From assembly GCF_002847445.1 (NCBI RefSeq), contig NZ_CP025430.1, positions 3,530,501 through 3,594,500 on the forward strand: a DNA stretch of 64,000 bases, read 5' to 3'. Made by a program: the position numbers and the translations under genes. The notes beneath the pieces are model-generated. The model had not been told where the DNA came from, made no database searches, and saw only the letters and a program-made list of their open reading frames with translations. The stretch comes from Paracoccus zhejiangensis (GTDB taxonomy: Bacteria; Pseudomonadota; Alphaproteobacteria; Rhodobacterales; Rhodobacteraceae). Shown here piece after piece: positions 1 through 13,860 of the stretch; within the stretch, counting starts at the first letter, position 1; each line of letters opens with the position of its first letter.

Positions 1-480
1 ACGCAGCTGGAGTTCGAGGAACTGACCGACCCGGACGGCATCGCCTTCTGGCCGGAATACAAGGGCCGCGATGGTTGCCGGACCCCGATGGTCTGGGATG
101 CGAGGGCCGCGAATGGCGGGTTTTCCAAGGCCAACAAGACCTGGCTGCCGGTCAAGGCGCCGCAGCAGGCGCGGGCGGTCTCGACCCAGGAGGGCAAGCC
201 GAACAGCGTTCTTGCCTTCTACCGCGAGATGCTGGCGCTGCGCCGGGCCGAGCCGGATCTGCGGCTTGGCGACATCCGCTTCCTCGACCTGCCCGAGCCG
301 GTTCTGGGCTACGAGCGGGGCGAGGCGGTGATTTGCCTCTTTAACCTTTCGGCCGAGCCGGTCACCATCGATCTGGCACAACCCGTGCAAGAGTTGTTGA
401 CGCAGGGGGCCGAGATTGCCGAGGGTCAGGTGACGCTGGCCGCCAACGGCTTTGTCATCGGCCGGAAACGGAACGGGTAG
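1..480 (+). CDS. Alpha-glucosidase (GH13), C-terminal part, truncated by window start
   Basis: The frame is open from base 1 and ends at TAG 478-480, giving the last 159 residues. The visible part has the GH13 alpha-glucosidase signature RTPMVWD (about residues 27-33 of the fragment), followed by the small beta-sandwich domain that closes such enzymes (FYREMLALRR, then VLGYERGEAVICLFNLS). The catalytic barrel lies upstream of the window. Enzymes of this group hydrolyse terminal alpha-1,4 glucosidic bonds of maltose or short maltodextrins. It sits 51 bases before glgB on the same strand, so it probably shares a transcript with the glycogen genes and may process the oligosaccharides released on breakdown. 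Trehalose synthase or oligo-1,6-glucosidase cannot be excluded from the C-terminus alone. Confidence 0.8.
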   Translation, partial: TQLEFEELTDPDGIAFWPEYKGRDGCRTPMVWDARAANGGFSKANKTWLPVKAPQQARAVSTQEGKPNSVLAFYREMLALRRAEPDLRLGDIRFLDLPEPVLGYERGEAVICLFNLSAEPVTIDLAQPVQELLTQGAEIAEGQVTLAANGFVIGRKRNG

Positions 481-531
481 GGCAGACTGCCGGGCCGGCA
501 GACAGCAACCACAGGACGGAGTGCGCGAGAC

Positions 532-2727
532 ATGACAACGGCTGATCTTCCTCCGCATCTTTCCGGGCAGCATGTGTCGCGGCTGCTCGAGGCGCGGCAT
601 GATGCGCCCTTCGACGTGCTGGGCCTGCACAAGCAGGGCCGCAAGGCCTGGATCGTGGCACTGGTCCCCGATGCGGTCTCGTTGGTGGCCGAGGTCGGCA
701 AGAAGACGGTCGAGCTGCCCCGGATCGAGGGCGCGCTGTTCGGCGGGCCGGTGCCGGTGTCGAAAACCCCGCATCGCCTGCGCGCCCAGTTCGAGGATGG
801 CCGCGACTGGGTTTTTGACGATCCCTATCGCTTTGGCCCGGTTCTGGGCGATGTCGATCAGTATCTGATGGGCGAGGGCACGCACCGCCGGCTGTGGGAT
901 GCGCTTGGCGCCCATGTCCGCGCGCATGAGGGTGTCGATGGCACGCATTTCGCGGTCTGGGCACCCAATGCGGCGCGGGTTTCGGTGATCGGGGATTTCA
1001 ACCAGTGGGACGGTCGCCGCCACCCGATGCGCCGCGTCGGTGTGACGGGCGTGTGGGAGCTGTTCATCCCCGGCATCGGTGATGGCGCGCTCTACAAATA
1101 CGAGATCGCGCCGCAGCATGGTGGCTTGCTGGAAAAGGCCGATCCGGTGGGCTTTGGCGCGCAGCATCCGCCGCAAACGGCGTCGGTCGTGCGCGACATC
1201 TCGGGCTATGGCTGGGACGATGGCGACTGGATGGAAAGCCGGGCCGAGAAAAGCCGGCGCGACCAGCCGATCTCGATCTACGAGGTTCATCTGGGCAGCT
1301 GGCGCCGGGCCGAGGGCAACCGGCCGCTGAGCTACAAGGAGCTCGCGACCGAGCTGGTCGATTACGCCACCTTTATGGGCTTCACCCATCTGGAATTCCT
1401 GCCGATCAGCGAGTTTCCCTTTGACGGCTCATGGGGCTATCAGCCGGTGGGCATGTATGCGCCGACCATTCGTTTCGGCCCGCCGCATGAATTCCGCGAT
1501 CTGGTCGAAGCTGCGCACAAGGCCGGTCTGGGGATCATCCTCGACTGGGTGCCCGGCCATTTCCCCTCGGATACACATGGTCTGGCGCAGTTCGATGGCA
1601 GCCATCTCTATGAACATGCCGACCCGCGCGAGGGCTTCCACCAGGACTGGAACACCCTGATCTACAATTACGGCCGAACCGAGGTTCGCAACTATCTGGT
1701 GGCCAACGCGCTCTACTGGCTCGAGGAATACCATGTCGACGGGCTGCGCGTGGATGCGGTGGCCTCGATGCTCTACCGTGACTATTCGCGGCGTCAGGGC
1801 GAATGGGTGCCGAACCGCGATGGCGGGCGCGAGAATTACGAGGCGATCGATTTCCTCAAGGACATGAACGTGCAGGCCTATGGCCGGGTCGAGGGCATCG
1901 TCACCGTGGCCGAGGAATCGACGGCTTTCCCCGGCGTCTCGACCCCGGTCGATGCGGGGGGGCTTGGCTTCGGGTTCAAGTGGAACATGGGGTGGATGAA
2001 CGACACCCTGCGCTACATCGAGAAGGACCCGGTCTATCGCTCTTACGATCATCACCTGATGACCTTCCCGATCGACTATTCCTTCAGCGAGAATTTCATC
2101 CTGCCGATCAGCCATGACGAGGTGGTTCACGGCAAGGGCAGCATGATTGCCAAGATGCCCGGGAACGAGTGGGAGAAGTTCGCCAACCTGCGCGCCTATT
2201 ACGGTTTCATGTGGGGCCACCCGGGCAAGAAGCTGCTCTTCATGGGCTGCGAGTTCGGCCAGTGGGAAGAGTGGAACCACAATGTCTCGCTGGACTGGGA
2301 CGCGCTGCATGGCGCGCATCAGCAGGGCGTGCAGGCGCTGGTGCGCGACCTGAACCATCTTTATCGCGACACCCCCGCGCTTTACCGGCAGGATTGCGAC
2401 CCCGCGGGCTTCCGCTGGATCGCCAACAACCCGCAGCAATCGACCATGGTCTTTACCCGCACGGGGGCCGAGGGCGATGCGCCGGTGGTGGTGATCTGCA
2501 ACTTCACCCCGGTCGAGCGCGGGCATTTCCGCCTTGGCGTGCCCGAGGCGGGGCATTGGGTCGAGGTGATGAATACCGATGCCGAGGCCTATGGCGGCGG
2601 CAACCGGGTGAATGCTGCGGGCGCTGACAGCAGCCCGCAGGAATGGGACGGGCTGGGGAACTCGATTGAGATCCGCCTGCCGCCGCTTGCGACCGTGATG
2701 TTACGCTTGGAACAATCGACGCGGTGA
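532..2727 (+). CDS. glgB: 1,4-alpha-glucan branching enzyme GlgB
   Basis: This 731-residue protein has the normal GlgB length and domain order: N-terminal CBM48 modules ([21 protein letters not shown]), a GH13 barrel and an all-beta C-terminal domain. The catalytic residues are visible as D408 in DGLRVDAV (nucleophile), E461 in VAEES (acid/base) and D529 in SHDEVVHG. It transfers alpha-1,4 chains to 6-positions to branch glycogen in the cytoplasm. The start ATG follows a GGACGGAG stretch. It is the second visible gene of the glycogen operon and precedes glgC by 28 bases. Confidence 0.97.
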   Translation: MTTADLPPHLSGQHVSRLLEARHDAPFDVLGLHKQGRKAWIVALVPDAVSLVAEVGKKTVELPRIEGALFGGPVPVSKTPHRLRAQFEDGRDWVFDDPYRFGPVLGDVDQYLMGEGTHRRLWDALGAHVRAHEGVDGTHFAVWAPNAARVSVIGDFNQWDGRRHPMRRVGVTGVWELFIPGIGDGALYKYEIAPQHGGLLEKADPVGFGAQHPPQTASVVRDISGYGWDDGDWMESRAEKSRRDQPISIYEVHLGSWRRAEGNRPLSYKELATELVDYATFMGFTHLEFLPISEFPFDGSWGYQPVGMYAPTIRFGPPHEFRDLVEAAHKAGLGIILDWVPGHFPSDTHGLAQFDGSHLYEHADPREGFHQDWNTLIYNYGRTEVRNYLVANALYWLEEYHVDGLRVDAVASMLYRDYSRRQGEWVPNRDGGRENYEAIDFLKDMNVQAYGRVEGIVTVAEESTAFPGVSTPVDAGGLGFGFKWNMGWMNDTLRYIEKDPVYRSYDHHLMTFPIDYSFSENFILPISHDEVVHGKGSMIAKMPGNEWEKFANLRAYYGFMWGHPGKKLLFMGCEFGQWEEWNHNVSLDWDALHGAHQQGVQALVRDLNHLYRDTPALYRQDCDPAGFRWIANNPQQSTMVFTRTGAEGDAPVVVICNFTPVERGHFRLGVPEAGHWVEVMNTDAEAYGGGNRVNAAGADSSPQEWDGLGNSIEIRLPPLATVMLRLEQSTR

Positions 2728-2755
2728 TCGCCGCGACAGTGGGAGGACTGTAAAG

Positions 2756-4015
2756 ATGACGGATGATAGACGACTTGCACAGCGGTCGATGGCCTTCGTT
2801 CTGGCCGGTGGGCGCGGTTCGCGGCTGAAGGAACTGACCGACCGCCGGGTGAAGCCCGCGGTCTATTTCGGCGGCAAGACCCGGATCATCGATTTCGCCC
2901 TGTCGAACGCGATGAACTCCGGCATCCGCAAGATGGCGGTCGCCACGCAATACAAGGCCCATAGCCTGATCCGCCATTGCCAGCGTGGCTGGAACTTCTT
3001 CCGGGCCGAGCGGAACGAGTTTCTGGATGTGCTGCCGGCGTCGCAGCGCATGGGCGAGGACATGTGGTATCGCGGCACCGCCGATGCGGTGACCCAGAAC
3101 ATCGACATCGTCGACAGCTATGGCATCGACTACATCGTCATCCTCGCCGGTGATCACATCTACAAGATGGATTACGAGATGATGATCCGCCAGCATGTGC
3201 AGGAGGGCGCGGATGTCACCATCGGCTGCCTGACCGTGCCGCGGGAAGAGGCCACGGCCTTTGGCGTCATGGCCACCGATGCCAGCGGCCGCATCACCTC
3301 GTTCCTGGAAAAGCCCGCCGATCCGCCCGGCACGCCCGAGGATCCGAGCAAGGCGCTGGCCTCGATGGGCATCTATGTCTTCAACTGGGCCTTCCTGCGC
3401 GACCTTCTGCTGAAGGATGCCGAGGACACGAATTCCAGCCATGATTTCGGCAATGACCTGATCCCGGACATCGTGGCGAACGGCAAGGCCATCGCCCATC
3501 GCTTTGACGACAGCTGCGTCAAGACCGAGGGCAAGCCCAGCTATTGGCGCGATGTGGGCACCATCGATGCCTTCTGGGAGGCGAATATCGACCTGACCAA
3601 TTTCGACCCCGACCTGAACCTCTGGGACCGCGACTGGCCGATCTGGACCTATTCGGAAAGCCAGCCCCCGGCCAAGTTCATCCATGACGAGAAGGACCGC
3701 CGTGGCGTGGCGATCTCGTCGATGGTTTCGGGCGGCTGCATCATCTCGGGGACCGAGGTGCGGAACTCGCTGCTGTTCACGCAGGTCCACACCAATTCCT
3801 ACGCGGTGCTGGATCATGCGGTGGTGCTGCCGCATGTGGTGGTGAACCGCTCGGCCCGGCTGACGAAATGCGTCATCGACCGCGGCGTGCAGATCCCGGC
3901 AGGTCTGGTGGTGGGCGAGGACCCGGTCGAGGATGCGAAATTCTTCCGCGTCACCGACAAGGGCACGACCCTCATCACCAAGGAGATGGTGGCGAAATGG
4001 GAGGCCGCGCGGTGA
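2756..4015 (+). CDS. glgC: Glucose-1-phosphate adenylyltransferase GlgC
   Basis: A 419-residue ADP-glucose pyrophosphorylase, making ADP-glucose from ATP and glucose-1-phosphate, the committed step of glycogen synthesis. The nucleotidyltransferase motif AGGRGSRL is at residues 17-24, followed by the KPAV segment and GTADAV. The C-terminal part ([21 protein letters not shown]) is the left-handed beta-helix used for tetramerisation and allostery. A strong GGGAGGA ribosome binding site lies 9 bases before the ATG. The stop codon overlaps the GTG start of glgA, which points to coupled translation. The family is allosterically controlled, in alphaproteobacteria commonly by fructose-6-phosphate and pyruvate; that is family knowledge and is not visible here. 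Confidence 0.97.
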   Translation: MTDDRRLAQRSMAFVLAGGRGSRLKELTDRRVKPAVYFGGKTRIIDFALSNAMNSGIRKMAVATQYKAHSLIRHCQRGWNFFRAERNEFLDVLPASQRMGEDMWYRGTADAVTQNIDIVDSYGIDYIVILAGDHIYKMDYEMMIRQHVQEGADVTIGCLTVPREEATAFGVMATDASGRITSFLEKPADPPGTPEDPSKALASMGIYVFNWAFLRDLLLKDAEDTNSSHDFGNDLIPDIVANGKAIAHRFDDSCVKTEGKPSYWRDVGTIDAFWEANIDLTNFDPDLNLWDRDWPIWTYSESQPPAKFIHDEKDRRGVAISSMVSGGCIISGTEVRNSLLFTQVHTNSYAVLDHAVVLPHVVVNRSARLTKCVIDRGVQIPAGLVVGEDPVEDAKFFRVTDKGTTLITKEMVAKWEAAR

Positions 4016-5435
4016 CGCAGGTACTGTCGGTCGCATCCGAGGTTGCACCGATCATCAAGACGGGCGGGCTGGCCGACGTGGCCGGCGCGCTGCCTGCGGC
4101 GCTCGAACCCTTTGGCGTCCGGCTGAGGACGCTGATGCCCGGCTATCCGCAGGTGATGCGGATGCTGGGCGAGAACGAGATCGTCGCGCGCTTTCCCGAT
4201 TGCTTCGGTGGGCCAGCCGTTTTGCTGGCCGCCGAGGTGGCCGGTCTGGACCTCCTGGTTCTGAGCGCGCCGCATCTCTATGACCGCAGCGGCGGGCCCT
4301 ATCTCAGCCCGGCGGGCAGCGACTGGCCCGACAATCCCGAACGCTTTGCGGCGCTGAGCTGGGTGGCCTCCGAGATCGCCAATGGCGCCATCGGTGACTG
4401 GCAACCCGCGATCGTCCATTGCCATGACTGGCAGGCGGGTCTGGCGCCCTATTACATCGCCCGCTCGCCGGCTGCCGGTCGGGTGCGCACGCTCATCACC
4501 ATTCACAACATCGCCTTTCAGGGCCTCGCCCCAGCATGGAAGATGCAGGGGCTTCGGATCGCGCCGGTCGATTTCACCTCGGACGGGTTGGAATACTGGG
4601 GCCAGATCTCGGCGCTGAAGGCCGGTCTGGTCTTCGCCGACTGGCTGACCACGGTTTCGCCCACCTATGCGGCAGAACTGATGACCGCGGAATTCGGCAT
4701 GGGGCTGGAAGGCGTCATGCGCGCCCGCAAGGACAGCTTCTCGGGCATCCTGAACGGCATCGACGAAGAGACCTGGTCGCCCGCCACCGATGCGGCGATC
4801 ACCCCCTACAAGACCGCCAAGGGCAAGGCCGCGAACAAGGCGGCGTTGCAGCACGAGTTCGGACTGGCCGAAGCCTGTGGGCCGCTTTGCGTCGTGGTGT
4901 CGCGGCTGAGCGATCAGAAGGGGCTGGACCTGCTGCTGCAGGCGCTGCCGGCGCTGCTCGCCAAGGGCGGGCAATTGGCCCTGCTCGGTTCCGGCGACAA
5001 GGGGCTGGAGGCGGCGTTTCAGGCGGCTGCGGGGCCGAATGTCGGCATCCGCATCGGCTATGACGAGGCGCTGTCGCACCGGATGATGGCCGGGGGTGAC
5101 GCTATTCTGGTCCCCTCGCGCTTCGAACCCTGCGGCCTGACGCAGCTTTACGGGCTGCGCTATGGCACGCTGCCGCTGGTGGCGCTGACCGGCGGACTGG
5201 CCGATACCGTCATCCCCGCCACGCCCGCCACCATGGCGCGCGAGGTGGCAACCGGCATCCAGTTCTTCCCGGTCACCGCCGCCTCTCTGGCCCATGCGCT
5301 CGAGCGGCTTTGTGATCTCTATGCCGACCCCGAGCGCTGGACGAAGATGCAGCGCAATGCCATGAGCCAGCCGGTGGGCTGGGACCAATCCGCTGCCCGC
5401 TATGCCGAACTCTATGAAAGGCTCCTGGGCAAGTG

Positions 5436-5436
<1 letters not shown>
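4012..5436 (+). CDS. glgA: Glycogen synthase GlgA (ADP-glucose dependent)
   Basis: A 474-residue GT5 glycogen synthase that extends alpha-1,4-glucan chains from ADP-glucose. The ADP-glucose motif KTGGLADV starts at K16, and the C-terminal GT-B motif [17 protein letters not shown] is intact. The open frame extends upstream to 3868, but that stretch lies inside glgC. I choose GTG at 4012 because the protein then begins [13 protein letters not shown], as the family does, and because GTGA overlaps the glgC stop. It ends with TGA 5434-5436, which shares a base with the glgX start. Confidence 0.96.
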
Positions 5437-9196
<3,760 letters not shown>

Positions 9197-9232
9197 GGCC
9201 GACACGCAGTAACACCACAGCCTGACCATCTG

Positions 9233-9257
9233 CGGCGCCCGTCACGGGCGCCGTTTT
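9233..9257 (+). terminator. Rho-independent terminator of the glycogen operon
   Basis: A 9-bp perfect stem (9233-9241 CGGCGCCCG with 9245-9253 CGGGCGCCG) around a 3-base loop is followed by TTTT. It lies 36 bases after the pgm stop. The stretch 9258-9334 between it and the tRNA shows nothing I can name. Confidence 0.8.
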
Positions 9258-9334
9258 CCTGCTGCAGCGAACATCGCAAAGGTCGCGCGCCCTTCTGGTC
9301 CGGCGTCGATCTTCGATTTTCAGATGAAGTGAAA

Positions 9335-9411
9335 TGGTAGCGGAGGAGGGATTTGAACCCCCGACACAAGGATTATGATTCCTCTGCTCTAACCAGCTGA
9401 GCTACTCCGCC
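9335..9411 (-). tRNA. tRNA-Met (elongator type), anticodon CAT
   Basis: Read on the minus strand, 77 bases fold as a full cloverleaf. The acceptor is GGCGGAG with CTCCGCT (a G-U pair at 1-72). The D arm is GCTC-AGCTGGTTA-GAGC. The anticodon stem GAGGA/TCCTT surrounds the loop ATCATAA, giving anticodon CAT at 34-36. The variable loop is GTGTC, the T arm contains TTCAAAT, and CCA is encoded. The body resembles alphaproteobacterial elongator tRNA-Met rather than initiator tRNA, which has three G-C pairs in the anticodon stem. A lysidine-modified tRNA-Ile(CAT) is the other option for this anticodon. Confidence 0.92.
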
Positions 9412-9515
9412 ACGGGTGCGGGGGATTTAGGACGGGCGTCGGGCGGGGTCAAGCGGTTTTCGTGTACTTTTTGCACCGGTCGCAAGAAGTTCCGTTGCCG
9501 GACCGAAGGTGGCGC

Positions 9516-9863
9516 TCAGCGCGGGGGATTGGCGCGGTTGCGGGCCAGTTTCAGCTCGATATACTCGCGCAGCTCCTCGATCTCGGACCGGCTTTCGCGC
9601 AGCCCGTCCATGGCGGCACGCAGTTCCGCCTCGGTTCCGGCAAGGGTCGAGCGCAGCTCGGCCTCGCGCTCCTCCAGTCGGGCGATGGCCGCGTCGCGCT
9701 GTTCCTCGGCCTCGTGCAGCTGCTGGGCCATCTTGTCCAGCTCGCCCATGTCGGCGCGGGTGGGGCGGGTCAGGCGGTGGATCAGCCAGCTGGCGAACCA
9801 GCCCAGCACGAAGGCGGTGAACAGGATGATCGCGGTGACGGTTATGAATTCGGTGCGGTTCAT
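9516..9863 (-). CDS. Small membrane-anchored coiled-coil protein
   Basis: This 115-residue protein has one N-terminal membrane segment (about residues 8-28, TVTAIILFTAFVLGWFASWL). A long charged helix follows from about 40 to 105 with heptad-like spacing of Leu and Ala (ELDKMAQQLHEAEEQRDAAI and onward), i.e. a coiled coil. I do not recognise a named family. It starts 15 bases after the stop of the OmpA-family gene, so the two are probably co-transcribed and may act together at the envelope. The stretch 9412-9515, up to the tRNA, shows nothing further. Confidence 0.75.
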   Translation of the reverse strand: MNRTEFITVTAIILFTAFVLGWFASWLIHRLTRPTRADMGELDKMAQQLHEAEEQRDAAIARLEEREAELRSTLAGTEAELRAAMDGLRESRSEIEELREYIELKLARNRANPPR

Positions 9864-9878
9864 CGGTGTTCCGGGGCC

Positions 9879-12095
9879 TTACTGCGGAGGGTTCGCCGCG
9901 TCCTCGGGCCGGGGTTCCGGGCGGGGCGTGTTATCGTCAGGTGTCTGCACCGGCAGCCTAGCGTTTTCCTCGTCGGCGTCCAGCCCGGCCGGCGGGCCGA
10001 GCACCAGCGGATGCGACAGGTTCTCGGCGGCGCCAACGGTGGCCGGGGTCTGGACCTGCGGACCTGCAGGTCTTGAAACTTCCTGTGTCCCGGTCGTGGG
10101 GTGCGGCTCGGGCAATCGCGGTCCGATTGCCTCGACGGCCTGGTCCTCCGAGGCCGCAGTCTCGGTTTCCGCGCCGGGTTCGGCTTCGGCGTCGGTCGCC
10201 GCGGGGGCCGACAAGGTCGCGGGTGCCTCGGTCACGCCCGACACAACCACCGGCTCGGGCAGGGGTTCGCGGCGCACGGGCACGTCCGACAGCAGGCGGA
10301 ACTCGATGCGGCGATTGGCCTCACGGCCCTCCTCCGTCTCGTTGCTGGCGACCGGCTGGCTTTCGCCATAGCCACGCGCGGTCAGGTTGCCGGTGTCCAT
10401 CCCGTCGGCCTGCATCGCGGTCAGCACGGCTTGGGCACGGGCGCGCGACAGGTCGGCGTTGAAGCCTTCCGAGCCCTGCGAATCGGTATGCCCGCCCAGT
10501 TCGACCTGGAAATCGGCGCAATCGGTCATGATCTCGGCCAGGTGGGCCAGCGTTTCGGCCGGATCTCCGGCGATGATCGACTTGTTCGGCTCGAAGCCGA
10601 TGGCCGATTCCGACATGACCGTGTTCAGCCCGGCCACGCATTCCTCGCCCGTGGGCAGACCCAGAAGCGGGTCCAGCCGCTCGTCATAGCGCACCGCCAA
10701 TTCATAGGCCGCGCCCGCGCCAAGCCGCTGCGACAGGGTCGCCGCCGCCTTGCCCGAGGCATGCTGGTCGCCCGAGGTGCCGGTGATGCGGACGAGATCC
10801 GGCGTCACCGTGACGGATCCGTTCTTCAGCGAGGCCATGGCCTCCAGCGCCGCGATCACCCGCACGGTCCAGCCGCCCGGCACGGCGTCATCGGTGCGCA
10901 GCGTGCTTTCCACATCCTTGAAGCGGGCGCTGGCAAAGCTGTCCACCGCCTCGCGCATCCGTTCGTCGGTGATGCGCCCGCGCATGTAGAGGGTCTGTTC
11001 GGGCGAGACGCTGGCCAGAAACTCGGCCGGGCCGGCGTCGGCCTCGACCGGCTGTTCGCGCTCGGCCTGAAGCGAGAAGACAGCGGGCAGCGCCTGTTCC
11101 AGCCGGCCGGCGGCATCGTCGAATTTCTCCCGGTCCACCGTTGCCGGCGCAAACAGGGACACGTCGGCATCCGACAGGGCGACGGAGCCTTGGCCGATCT
11201 CGGCCACGGCGGCGATGGCTTGCGTGGCGGCATCGGCCCATTGCGGCGAAGGCGTGCCAAGGCCGATGGTGCAGCCGGCAGCTCCGGTCACGCCGGCCTT
11301 GTGGGCGGCATCCAGAATGCGGTTGCGGGCGGCATCGTCATCGGCGGCGCAGGCATCCAGCCGCGCGCCCTCGTCGTCGATGACGAAGCGCAGGGTAAAG
11401 GGGGCGATGACCGGGCGGGGGGCCGAGATCTCGCTGACCAGCACCACCTCTTCGGGCTTGGCGCGGCGCAGGTCGGTTTCCAGACGGGCCTTTTCCGCCG
11501 GGCTGTCGGTGATGGCGCTGACCCGGACCAGACCGGGGGCGACCGAGATTTTGGCCCTTCGGGCCAGTTGCGCCGCGTCGAGGCCGAAATCCAGCGCCAA
11601 CTCCCAGCCCTCGGGCACGGGGAACTCGGCGGCCTCCAGCAGATCGGTGACCTGCGGCGCCGCGGTCTCGCTTTGCAGCAGGCGCACCACGGCCAGCCGG
11701 TCTGTCTCGGCCGGGACCAGACCGATCAGCGAGATGCCCTCGTCATTGCGCAACAGTTCGACCGAGAATTTCGGGGCCTCGATGGCTTCGGCCTGCGCCA
11801 CCTGCATCTGATCGACAATGCGGCTGGGATCGACGACCGAGGCCACTTGCGTCATGGCGCGGAATCGCTGCACCTCGCTTGGCGCGGTGCCTTCCAGCTG
11901 CACCTGCAGCCCGTTCGTGGTCACATTGGCCCAGGCATAGCCGCCGGTCTGCAGCGCGAGGCTGACATCCTGCAGCGAGCGTTGTTCGATGAAATGGGCG
12001 GTGGCGGTGGCCGCCATCCAGCACAGCCCACCCGCCCCGGCAAGAACCACGATGGTGGTAAGGGCGGTCGAGGGTCGGTGCCGGGCATCGGTCAT
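9879..12095 (-). CDS. OmpA-family envelope protein with large periplasmic region
   Basis: The frame opens at 12146. I choose ATG 12095 (protein beginning MTDARHRPS) because the extra 17 residues are not family-like. The 738-residue product has one N-terminal membrane segment (about residues 9-35). A long alpha/beta region of roughly 450 residues with repeated BON-like units follows. An OmpA C-terminal peptidoglycan-binding domain lies around 490-620 (GGHTDSQGS, LSRARAQAV, ARGYGESQP, NRRIEFRL). The last 115 residues are an Ala/Glu/Pro-rich low-complexity tail. The likely role is to tie the inner membrane to peptidoglycan. Its partner is probably the coiled-coil protein immediately downstream. 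No lipobox is visible. Confidence 0.85.
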   Translation of the reverse strand: MTDARHRPSTALTTIVVLAGAGGLCWMAATATAHFIEQRSLQDVSLALQTGGYAWANVTTNGLQVQLEGTAPSEVQRFRAMTQVASVVDPSRIVDQMQVAQAEAIEAPKFSVELLRNDEGISLIGLVPAETDRLAVVRLLQSETAAPQVTDLLEAAEFPVPEGWELALDFGLDAAQLARRAKISVAPGLVRVSAITDSPAEKARLETDLRRAKPEEVVLVSEISAPRPVIAPFTLRFVIDDEGARLDACAADDDAARNRILDAAHKAGVTGAAGCTIGLGTPSPQWADAATQAIAAVAEIGQGSVALSDADVSLFAPATVDREKFDDAAGRLEQALPAVFSLQAEREQPVEADAGPAEFLASVSPEQTLYMRGRITDERMREAVDSFASARFKDVESTLRTDDAVPGGWTVRVIAALEAMASLKNGSVTVTPDLVRITGTSGDQHASGKAAATLSQRLGAGAAYELAVRYDERLDPLLGLPTGEECVAGLNTVMSESAIGFEPNKSIIAGDPAETLAHLAEIMTDCADFQVELGGHTDSQGSEGFNADLSRARAQAVLTAMQADGMDTGNLTARGYGESQPVASNETEEGREANRRIEFRLLSDVPVRREPLPEPVVVSGVTEAPATLSAPAATDAEAEPGAETETAASEDQAVEAIGPRLPEPHPTTGTQEVSRPAGPQVQTPATVGAAENLSHPLVLGPPAGLDADEENARLPVQTPDDNTPRPEPRPEDAANPPQ

Positions 12096-12157
12096 GTGCA
12101 AGCCTTCAAGCTGCTGCAGGGATTGCCTGATGTAGCCACGCGGCACACATTTCGCAA

Positions 12158-13114
12158 TCAGACGAGCCCCGCCACGGCAAGAAACAGCGCAAGGATCAGC
12201 CCCGCATCGCGGTTCGATCTGAACAGCCGGGTGCAGCCGGAATTGTCTTTCGGATCAAAGCGCGACCATTGCCACAGCAGATGCGCGGCAAATCCGGCCA
12301 GTCCGATCAGCCCGATCACCAGCCCATCACCCGTCAGCACGATCGCGAGAGCCAGCAGCACCACCGCCAGCCCGGCGAAACCCAGAAGGATCGTCGGGCT
12401 GTTGTCGCCGAACAGCAGCGCCGTGGATTTGACCCCGATCAGTGCGTCATCCTCGGCATCCTGATGGGCATAGATGGTGTCATAATAGATGGTCCAGGCA
12501 ATGCCGCCCAGCCAGGCCACCACCGGCGCGGCATCGACCCGGCCGGTATGGGCGGCATAGGCGAGGATCACGCCCCAGTTGAAGGCGAAGCCCAGAAACA
12601 GCTGCGGCCACCATGTAAACCGTTTTGCAAAGGGATAGATCGCCACCAGCGCCAGCGAGGCCACGCCCAGCAGGATCGCCGTGCGGCCAAGGGTCAGCAG
12701 GATCACGAAGCCCACCAGCGCCTGCAGCACCATCCAGACATGCGCGCCCTTCAAAGTCACCTGGCCCGAGGGGATGGGGCGCGACCGGGTGCGTGCGACG
12801 CTGCCATCGATGTCGCGGTCGGTGATGTCGTTCCAGGTGCAGCCCGCGCCGCGCATGACGAAAGCGCCCAAGGCGCAGGCGATGGCAATCCACAGGTCGA
12901 ACCAGCGCGGCCCGGTGGCCATCATCCCTAGCCCGATGCCCCACCAGCAGGGCAGCAGCAGCAGCCAGGTTCCGATGGGCCGGTCGGCGCGCGACAGCCG
13001 CAGCCAGGGCCGCCAGCCCGGCGGGGCATAGCGGTCGACCCAATTGCCCGCAGGGGCATCGGCCACCGTTTGTGCGACCGTGGTCGGGGCTGGCGTTTCC
13101 GTCTGGCTTTGCAT
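12158..13114 (-). CDS. ubiA: 4-hydroxybenzoate polyprenyltransferase UbiA
   Basis: A 318-residue integral membrane prenyltransferase that attaches the polyprenyl tail to 4-hydroxybenzoate in ubiquinone synthesis. Both Asp-rich motifs that bind Mg-diphosphate are present: NDITDRDID at residues 95-103 and DTIYAHQDAEDD near 211-222. YPFAKRFTWWPQLFLG is typical of bacterial UbiA. About eight or nine membrane helices can be read. The first 25 residues are polar and could be an over-long start. ATG 13114 lies only 14 bases from the divergent rsmE start. Confidence 0.94.
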   Translation of the reverse strand: MQSQTETPAPTTVAQTVADAPAGNWVDRYAPPGWRPWLRLSRADRPIGTWLLLLPCWWGIGLGMMATGPRWFDLWIAIACALGAFVMRGAGCTWNDITDRDIDGSVARTRSRPIPSGQVTLKGAHVWMVLQALVGFVILLTLGRTAILLGVASLALVAIYPFAKRFTWWPQLFLGFAFNWGVILAYAAHTGRVDAAPVVAWLGGIAWTIYYDTIYAHQDAEDDALIGVKSTALLFGDNSPTILLGFAGLAVVLLALAIVLTGDGLVIGLIGLAGFAAHLLWQWSRFDPKDNSGCTRLFRSNRDAGLILALFLAVAGLV

Positions 13115-13128
13115 AGCGTCGGCCCGTC

Positions 13129-13860
13129 ATGGCGAAGGTTCGACTGTTCATAGATCACCCGCTGGCTGCGGGACAAGCCGTCCCGCTGGAGGCGGATCAG
13201 GCCCATTACCTTTCCGGGGTGATGCGGCTTGGCGCGGGCGACGAGATTCTGGTCTTCAATGGCCGCGACGGGGAATGGCGCTGCCGCATCGTCGATATCC
13301 GCAAGCGCGGCGGCATTCTCGAGGCCGCAGAGCAGACGGCGCCGCAGCGCGATCCGCCCGATCTCTGGCTGATCTTCGCCCCGATCAAGAAGGCGCGGAC
13401 CGATTTCATCGTCGAGAAGGCGGCCGAGATGGGCGCCGCGCGCATCCTGCCGGTGCAGACCGATTTCACCAATTCCGAACGCATTCGTCAGGACCGGCTG
13501 CAGGCCCATGCGGTCGAGGCGGCCGAGCAATGCGGCGGCACCTTCGTTCCGCCGGTCGGGGATCTGCTGTCGCTCGCGAAGGTGCTGGAGGGCTGGGATC
13601 CCTCGCGCAGCCTGCTCTGGGCGGACGAGGCGGCGGCGGGCGAGGCTGCGCCGCTCTCGGACCTGCCCGGCGGGCCCTGGGCGATCCTGATCGGGCCGGA
13701 GGGCGGCTTTTCCGATGCCGAGCGGCAGCGACTGAGGGCCTTGCCCTTCGTCCACCGCATCAGCCTTGGCCCGCGCATCCTGCGGGCGGATACGGCGGCT
13801 GTGGCGGCGCTGACCCTGTGGCAGGCGGCATTGGGCGACTGGCAGCGACAGGATTCGTGA
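13129..13860 (+). CDS. rsmE: 16S rRNA m3U1498 methyltransferase RsmE
   Basis: A 243-residue SPOUT-type methyltransferase that N3-methylates U1498 of 16S rRNA. The N-terminal PUA-like domain (HYLSGVMRLGAGDEILVFNG) is followed by the knotted SAM-binding domain with LIGPEGGFSDAE (near 188-199) and LGPRILRADTA (near 212-222). The length is normal for the family. No convincing ribosome binding site precedes the ATG, which is 14 bases from the divergent ubiA start. A short GTGAC/GTCAC hairpin overlaps the stop codon. Confidence 0.94.
   Translation: MAKVRLFIDHPLAAGQAVPLEADQAHYLSGVMRLGAGDEILVFNGRDGEWRCRIVDIRKRGGILEAAEQTAPQRDPPDLWLIFAPIKKARTDFIVEKAAEMGAARILPVQTDFTNSERIRQDRLQAHAVEAAEQCGGTFVPPVGDLLSLAKVLEGWDPSRSLLWADEAAAGEAAPLSDLPGGPWAILIGPEGGFSDAERQRLRALPFVHRISLGPRILRADTAAVAALTLWQAALGDWQRQDS

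Noticed and set aside
10101..12464. A 787-codon open frame on the plus strand opposite the OmpA-family gene
   Set aside because: Composition is typical of GC-driven antisense frames (His/Arg/Gly-rich, no domain), and the minus strand encodes a clear OmpA domain.
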